Of a stretch of 18,858 bases of DNA, positions 14,759-18,858 are shown one piece after another. The position numbers and the translations under genes are program-made. The stretch's first letter is position 1; every line of letters starts with the position of its first letter. Origin of the DNA: CAZONU01 sp965370045 (lineage in GTDB: Bacteria; Planctomycetota; SZUA-567; JAKLDR01); contig CBDUSI010000089.1 in the NCBI GenBank assembly GCA_965370045.1, positions 1 through 18,858 on the forward strand, in the 5' to 3' direction. The notes under the pieces are model-generated. The model was not told the DNA's origin, searched no databases, and saw nothing but the letters and a program-made list of their open reading frames with translations.

Positions 14759-14809
14759 CGCGGTCCGCCCGCGATCTGGAATCCAGGCGTCGCGAAGAGG
14801 AGATCGCTC

Positions 14810-15314
14810 ATGGACCTGTGGGAAGCCCTGCGCACCCGCCGGAGCATCCGCGCCTATAAGCCCGACCCCGTGCCCCGGGAGGCCATCGAGAAGGTGCTGG
14901 AGGCCGCGCGCATCGCCCCCAGCGCGGCCCACCGCCAGCCCTGGCACTTCTACGTGGTGACCGACCCCGCCAGGCGCCAGAGCCTCAAGGCGGCATACGG
15001 CAAGGAGTGGTTCTGGGGTGCGCCGGCCTGCATCGCCGCCTGCGCCAGGCCCGGCGAGGCCTGGAAGCGGGGCGATCAGATCAACTACGCCTGGGTGGAC
15101 GTGGCCATCGCCTTCGACCACCTGACCCTGGCCGCCCACGCCGAGGGCCTGGGCACCTGCTGGATCGGGGCCTTCAAGCCCGCGGTGCTCCGCGAACTGC
15201 TGGAGATTCCCGAAGACCTCGAGCCGGTGGCGCTCACCCCCCCTGGGCTACCCCGCCGAGGACGGCAAGTTCAATGAGCGCAAGCCGCTCGACGAGATCA
15301 CTACCTGGGTGTAG
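14810..15314 (+). CDS. Nitroreductase-family FMN protein, interrupted by a frameshift in a C7 run
   Basis: The frame opens at ATG 14810 with GAAGAGGAG upstream. It shows the nitroreductase features RTRRSIRAYK (FMN-phosphate Arg/Ser), APSAAHRQPWHFYVV (FMN site) and GLGTCWIGAF. The open frame from 14810 stops at 15277 with an aberrant tail (PPGLPRRGRQVQ). Removing one C from the C7 run at 15237-15243 restores a typical ending (LGYPAEDGKFNERKPLDE) that stops at 15314, giving 167 residues and the normal family length. The reading is therefore either a sequencing or assembly error or a recent mutation. Family members use FMN and NAD(P)H to reduce nitro compounds, quinones or flavins; the substrate here is unknown. 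The restored stop lies 9 bp before the next gene. Confidence 0.85.
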
Positions 15315-15323
15315 GAGAGTCTT

Positions 15324-16163
15324 TTGAGATACGCGCCCCTCTTCGTCAGCTTGCTGCTTGCCTCGCCAGTCGCGGCCGGCGAGGCCCGCAAGAAGCAAGT
15401 CGCCGTCCTGGTCCTGGAGCGCACCGTCACCGAGTTCGGCGTCAAGCCCGTCAAGAAGGGGGAGAAGCGCGAGAAGCCTGCCGCCCCCGGGAAACCGAAG
15501 ATAGTCAAGCTCTCGACCCGCCGATACACCGTGAAGCTGGCCCCCGGGCGCCTGCGCGAGCACTGCGCGGATACCGGCGAGGTCAGCATCGTGCGCTTCG
15601 ACCGCGAGCTCATCTGGATGCTCGACACCAAGGAGAAGACCTACCGGGAGGTCACCTTCCGGGAGATCAACGAGCGCTCCGCGCAGGTCCGCGCGCGGCT
15701 GGGACGGCGACTGCCCATGATCGAGGACGGCCCGCACAAAGAGAAGCTGCGGGATATCCTGGGCCTCGGCGCCAAGCCGCCGGAGCTCACCGTGACGCGC
15801 CCCGGCAAGCGCCGCAAGATCCTGGGCGAGAGCTGCGAGCTGGTGGTCGTCAAGATCGGGGAGGAGGAGTTCTTCCGGGCCTGGATAGCGGAGCGTCGCG
15901 CGCCGCTGGTCGACAGCAAGTGGCTGCTCCTGGGCAACTGCCTGTCGGAGAAGGCCGCGAAGAAGCTGGCCGCGATCAAGGGCCTGCTCCTGGAGGCCAC
16001 CTTCTCGATGCCCAGCGGCGGGCGCCTGGAGATTTCCACCGGGCGCATCGCCGAGGGGAAGTCCCCGCCCGAGGAGTTCGGCGACCCCGCGGCGCTGGGC
16101 TACGAGAGGCGCGGAACGCGGAAGAAGCCCTCCGCCGGGAAGAAACCCGGGAAGAAGAGTTGA
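15324..16163 (+). CDS. Secreted hypothetical protein, lysine-rich
   Basis: I do not recognise a named family for this 279-residue protein. Residues 1-18 form a signal peptide (MRYAPLFVSLLLASPVAA, cleavage before GEA). The mature protein is beta-rich with many Lys/Arg residues. It has a central segment (about 95-120) with WMLDTKEKTYREVTF that resembles the outer-surface DUF4412-type pattern, in which a dye-like or lipid substrate is bound on a beta fold; this resemblance is weak. The C-terminus is a KKPSAGKKPGKKS tail. The start is TTG 15324, with TAGGAGAG immediately upstream; the signal peptide supports this choice. The 3' end overlaps the start of surE (TTGA), so translational coupling is likely. 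Confidence 0.75.
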   Translation: MRYAPLFVSLLLASPVAAGEARKKQVAVLVLERTVTEFGVKPVKKGEKREKPAAPGKPKIVKLSTRRYTVKLAPGRLREHCADTGEVSIVRFDRELIWMLDTKEKTYREVTFREINERSAQVRARLGRRLPMIEDGPHKEKLRDILGLGAKPPELTVTRPGKRRKILGESCELVVVKIGEEEFFRAWIAERRAPLVDSKWLLLGNCLSEKAAKKLAAIKGLLLEATFSMPSGGRLEISTGRIAEGKSPPEEFGDPAALGYERRGTRKKPSAGKKPGKKS

Positions 16164-16972
16164 GCGGGTCCTCACTCAAGATAATCCTTTCCTGCGACGA
16201 CGGCCTGGGCGCCGAGGGCACCCTGGCCCTGGCCGGCGAGCTCGCCCTCCTGGGGGCGGTGCGCGCCGCCGGGCCCGAGCGGCATTCCTCCGGCGCGGGC
16301 CACGCGGTGACGCTCAACCAGTCGGTCTGCACCGTGCCCGTCGATGTCCCCCACTGCCAGGAAGCCGTGGCCGTGCGCGGCACGCCCGCGGACTCGGTCA
16401 AGCTGGCCCTGGCCCAACTGTGGCCCGACTGGGCCGACCTGGTGGTCAGCGGCATCAACCGCGGGCCCAACGTGGGCGCCAACGTCTTTTACTCGGGAAC
16501 GGTGGGCGCCGCCGCGGAGGCTGCGGTGGTCGGGGTCTCGGGAATCGCCGTCAGCCAGGACGTCTCCGACCCCTACGACTTCAGCGGGGCCGGGCGCGCG
16601 GCGCGCCCGGTGCTCGAGCGCCTGGCCGCGCTGGTGCCCTTCCCGCCGGGGATCTTCTTCAACGTGAACCTGCCCCGCTGTGATGAGAAGCCCCGGGGCC
16701 CCCGCCTGACCCGCCAGGGGCGAAGCGGCTTCCGCGAGTACTACGAGCCCCGGGGCGACCCCGGCGCGGACGGGGTCCGCTGCTGGGACGTCCAGGGGGA
16801 CTTCCAGGTCAGCGACCCCGACGAGACTTACGACGCCGCAGCGCTGGCCGCGGGGTTCATCTCGGTGACCCCCATGTTCCTGGACCTCACCGCCGACGAG
16901 CTGCGCCGGCCGTCCGCGGAGCGCACCGCCGGGCTCCGGGCGCTGCTTGAAAAGCTCTCCGACTGGCGCTAG
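16160..16972 (+). CDS. surE: SurE-family 5'/3'-nucleotidase, variant metal site
   Basis: The 270-residue protein matches SurE along its length: SCDDG (residues 11-15) with metal ligands D13 and D14, GPERHSSGAG with S44, VVSGINRGPNVGANVFYSGTVGAAAEA with N100, and a C-terminal ISVTPMFLDLT. SurE is a divalent-metal-dependent phosphatase that acts on nucleoside monophosphates and short polyphosphates in the cytosol. The usual NDDG is CDDG here (Cys12). The start is TTG 16160, overlapping the previous stop (TGA 16161-16163); there is no in-frame ATG before the fold. It ends 51 bp before the TIM-barrel gene. Family assignment is firm; the effect of Cys12 is unknown. Confidence 0.92.
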   Translation: MSGSSLKIILSCDDGLGAEGTLALAGELALLGAVRAAGPERHSSGAGHAVTLNQSVCTVPVDVPHCQEAVAVRGTPADSVKLALAQLWPDWADLVVSGINRGPNVGANVFYSGTVGAAAEAAVVGVSGIAVSQDVSDPYDFSGAGRAARPVLERLAALVPFPPGIFFNVNLPRCDEKPRGPRLTRQGRSGFREYYEPRGDPGADGVRCWDVQGDFQVSDPDETYDAAALAAGFISVTPMFLDLTADELRRPSAERTAGLRALLEKLSDWR

Positions 16973-17023
16973 GCTCGGGCCTCGGTAACTCGATCCGCGC
17001 CGGCGGCGGAGGGAGAGCGCCTC

Positions 17024-17833
17024 ATGGACACCGTCAAGCTGGGCAGTTTGGAGGTGGGCCGCTTCATCCTGGGCGGCAACCCTTTCTCGGGCTTCCCGCA
17101 CCAGAGCGAGGAACGCGCCCGGGAAATGACGCACTGGTACACCACCGCCAGGATAAAGGAGGCCCTGAGAGAGGCCGAGGCCGCGGGGATCACGGCCTTC
17201 CTGGCCCGCGCCGACCGGCACATCATCCGCGTCCTCATGGAGTACCGGGACGAGGGCGGCAGTCTCCAGTGGGTGGCCCAGACCTGCCCGGGGGTGGGCC
17301 CCACCATCAAGACCGTGGAGATGGCCATCGACGGCGGCGCCGGAGCAGTCTACATCCACGGCGGGGTGATGGACAACTGCCTGGCGCGGGGGGACATGTC
17401 CGACCCGCTGGAGGGCATCGAGCGAATCCGCGCGGCGGGCCTGCCCGCGGGAATAGCCGGCCACGACCCGGAGGTCTTCCGCTGGGCCGAGCGCGAGAAG
17501 CTGGGGCTGGATTTCTACATGTGCAGCTACTACAACTCCGCGCACCGCGACGAGAGCGCCGAGAAGCTCAAGGGCTCGCCCGAGTGGTTCCTGGAGGAGG
17601 ACCGCGGGATCATGGCCGCGACCATCCAGGAACTGCCCCGGCCGGTGATCCACTACAAGGTGATGGCTGCCGGGCGCAACGACCCCGCCGAGGCCCTGGC
17701 CTTCACGGCCCGGACCATGCGGGCGACCGATGCGGTCTGCGTGGGGGTCTTCACCAAGGACAAACCGGACATGATCGCCGAGGACGTGGGCCTCTTCGAG
17801 GCCGCCTGGAAGCGCGAGAAGCGCGGGAGCTGA
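17024..17833 (+). CDS. TIM-barrel protein of unknown function (aldo/keto reductase-like)
   Basis: The 269-residue protein looks like a complete (beta/alpha)8 barrel. Ordered landmarks are RFILGGNPFSGF (residues about 13-24), TARIKEALREAEAAGITAF, DRHIIRVLMEYRDEGG, VYIHGGVMDN, AGIAGHDPEVF, and YMCSYYNSAHRDES. The opening resembles aldo/keto reductases, and the whole resembles uncharacterised proteins found in environmental bacteria; I cannot name the reaction. The aldo/keto reductase catalytic tetrad is not clearly present, so an aldolase or isomerase activity is equally possible. The start at ATG 17024 has GGAGGGAGAG about 7 bp upstream. It lies 51 bp after surE and 9 bp before the homocysteine methyltransferase gene, so a link to one-carbon or sulfur metabolism is a reasonable inference. 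Confidence 0.75.
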   Translation: MDTVKLGSLEVGRFILGGNPFSGFPHQSEERAREMTHWYTTARIKEALREAEAAGITAFLARADRHIIRVLMEYRDEGGSLQWVAQTCPGVGPTIKTVEMAIDGGAGAVYIHGGVMDNCLARGDMSDPLEGIERIRAAGLPAGIAGHDPEVFRWAEREKLGLDFYMCSYYNSAHRDESAEKLKGSPEWFLEEDRGIMAATIQELPRPVIHYKVMAAGRNDPAEALAFTARTMRATDAVCVGVFTKDKPDMIAEDVGLFEAAWKREKRGS

Positions 17834-17842
17834 GGTGACGTC

Positions 17843-18718
17843 GTGAGCGCCTTTGCCGAACTGCTCGATGAGAGGAAGGTCCTGGTCTCCGACGGGGCCT
17901 GGGGCACCCAGTTCGCCGCGCGCGGCCTCGGGGCCGGCGCCGCTCCGGAAACCTGGAACCTCGAAAGGCCCGACGAGGTCCGGGCCGTGGCCGCCGCCTA
18001 CGTCGAGGCCGGCGCGGACATCGTCCTGACCAACACCTTCGGCGGCTCGCGGCCCAAGCTCCAGAAGGCCGGGCTGGCCGGGGAACTCGCCGAGGTCAAC
18101 CGCCGCGGCGCGGAGTTCTCCAAGGAGGCCGCGGGCGGGAAGGCCCTGGTCTTCGCGTCGATAGGCCCCACCGGGGAGTTCATCCAGCCGCTGGGAACGC
18201 TCTCCGTTGACCAGGTAGTCGCCATCTTCGCGGAGCAGGTCGCGGCCTTGGCCGCCGGCGGGGCCGACGGCATCGTGATAGAGACAATGACCGACCTCGG
18301 CGAGGCGAAGGCCGCGCTGAAGGCCGCGAAGGACAACACCTCGCTGCCCGTCGTCGCCTCCATGACCTTCGAGAAGGGCGCCGTCGGCTACGCGACCATC
18401 ATGGGGGTCACGCCAGAACGGGCCGCGGAGGAACTGGCCGCCGCCGGCGCCGACGCGGTCGGCGCCAACTGCGGCGCGGGCATCGATAACGTGATAGAAA
18501 TCGTCCGCCTCATGAAAGGCGCCACCGGGCTGCCCATCTGGGCCAAGCCCAACGCGGGCCTCCCGGAGCTCGTGAAGGGCCAGACCGTCTTCCGGGAGAC
18601 GCCCGAGCAGATGGCCGCCCGCGCGGGCCAGCTGGTCGAGGCCGGCGCGCGCATCGTCGGCGGCTGCTGCGGCACGACGCCGCAGCACATCAGGGCGCTC
18701 GCCGCCGCGCTCGCTTAG
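17843..18718 (+). CDS. Homocysteine S-methyltransferase family protein
   Basis: The 291-residue protein is a single homocysteine S-methyltransferase domain, like MmuM, BHMT or the N-terminal domain of MetH. Zn-binding cysteines are C210 (GANCGAG) and C275/C276 (GGCCGTTP). Other family segments are LVSDGAWGTQFAARG, EAGADIVLTNTFGGS, ASIGPTGEF and IETMTDLGEA. It transfers a methyl group to homocysteine to form methionine; the donor (S-methylmethionine, betaine, methylcobalamin or methyltetrahydrofolate) cannot be read from the sequence. Separate MetH-like N-domains that work with a corrinoid protein are also possible, but no cobalamin-binding gene is in view. The start is GTG 17843, 9 bp after the TIM-barrel stop, with TGAGGTGA upstream. 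It is the last gene of this plus-strand run. Confidence 0.92.
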   Translation: MSAFAELLDERKVLVSDGAWGTQFAARGLGAGAAPETWNLERPDEVRAVAAAYVEAGADIVLTNTFGGSRPKLQKAGLAGELAEVNRRGAEFSKEAAGGKALVFASIGPTGEFIQPLGTLSVDQVVAIFAEQVAALAAGGADGIVIETMTDLGEAKAALKAAKDNTSLPVVASMTFEKGAVGYATIMGVTPERAAEELAAAGADAVGANCGAGIDNVIEIVRLMKGATGLPIWAKPNAGLPELVKGQTVFRETPEQMAARAGQLVEAGARIVGGCCGTTPQHIRALAAALA

Positions 18719-18858
18719 CAGGCCGTTGAAAAATGGAGCGCCGTGACGGCGGGCGCTCCCGAGCGCTGCGAGGCCCGAGGGTGAGCGCGATGCCTCTGGC
18801 ATCATGCGAATCCCGAGAACGAAGCAGCGCGACGGGACCGCCTGCCGCCCTTCGGGTT
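18719..18858. repeat. Probable interspersed repeat element or long imperfect hairpin (continues past the window)
   Basis: The last 140 bp contain no gene. The stretch begins CAGGCCGTTGAAAAA, a type of sequence I associate with ends of repeated intergenic elements. It then holds a large imperfect hairpin: outer arms GCGCTGC (18763-18769) and GCAGCGC (18824-18830), inner arms GATGCC (18789-18794) and GGCATC (18798-18803) with a 3-nt loop. The element probably continues past 18858. Its repeat status cannot be shown from one copy. Confidence 0.35.
18735..18759 (+). terminator. Hairpin after the homocysteine methyltransferase gene
   Basis: GGAGCGCC (18735-18742) and GGCGCTCC (18752-18759) are exact reverse complements with a 9-nt loop, 16 bp after the stop codon. 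It has an upstream A-run but no U-run downstream, so it could end transcription or be part of a repeat element. Confidence 0.4.

Noticed and set aside
12818..15139. A 773-codon minus-strand frame opposite rnfD, rnfG and the nitroreductase gene
   Set aside because: Its composition (rich in His, Gln, Asp, Gly, Arg) is that of a shadow frame, and the other strand carries well-supported genes.
16172..18805. An 877-codon minus-strand frame opposite SurE, the TIM barrel and the methyltransferase
   Set aside because: It is a GC-rich antisense shadow; its translation has no recognisable domain and it overlaps three well-supported genes.

Overview
The window is a GC-rich bacterial chromosome segment (roughly two thirds G+C by eye), densely packed with short intergenic gaps and many GTG or TTG starts. 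A futalosine-pathway menaquinone gene (mqnA), a complete Rnf ferredoxin:NAD+ oxidoreductase operon and several PVC-like accessory families (a DUF3604 protein, an unnamed TIM-barrel protein, lysine-rich secreted proteins) suggest a respiring or fermenting anaerobe or facultative anaerobe. A Planctomycetota-like or related uncultured lineage fits, but this placement is a low-confidence inference. I saw no rRNA, tRNA, CRISPR array, transposase or phage genes.

Left part (1-4231, minus strand): the N-terminal 299 residues of a ComM/YifB AAA+ protein run off the window edge, preceded by mqnA (chorismate dehydratase), a one-helix membrane protein of unknown function, and a 627-residue DUF3604 protein. 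The DUF3604 gene is divergent from a RidA-family gene (4361) that leads a secreted-protein gene (4765). The 129-bp divergent gap holds a perfect 11-bp inverted repeat that brackets the -10 box of a promoter candidate.

Middle part (5313-8826, minus strand): an XRE/S24 self-cleaving-type regulator with a good promoter and candidate operator lies upstream of a glutaredoxin-thioredoxin reductase fusion, so the pair looks like a stress or redox unit. Upstream of these is a single 471-codon frame that fuses a complete serine O-acetyltransferase (CysE) to a complete indole-3-glycerol-phosphate synthase (TrpC). This fusion is the most unusual object in the window.

Right part (9229-18718, plus strand): a strong sigma70-like promoter drives rnfE-A-B-C-D-G, all spaced by 5 bp or less or overlapping. 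This gene order is a rotation of the proteobacterial (ABCDGE) and clostridial (CDGEAB) orders. Close behind are a nitroreductase broken by one extra C in a C7 run, a secreted protein, a SurE phosphatase with CDDG in place of NDDG, a TIM-barrel protein and a homocysteine S-methyltransferase. The last 140 bp hold hairpins that look like an interspersed repeat element.

Functionally, Rnf exchanges electrons between ferredoxin and NAD(H) across the membrane. Menaquinone made through MqnA would serve another respiratory chain. Grx-TrxR and the nitroreductase handle thiol and flavin redox chemistry. CysE-TrpC and the methyltransferase belong to cysteine, tryptophan and methionine metabolism.
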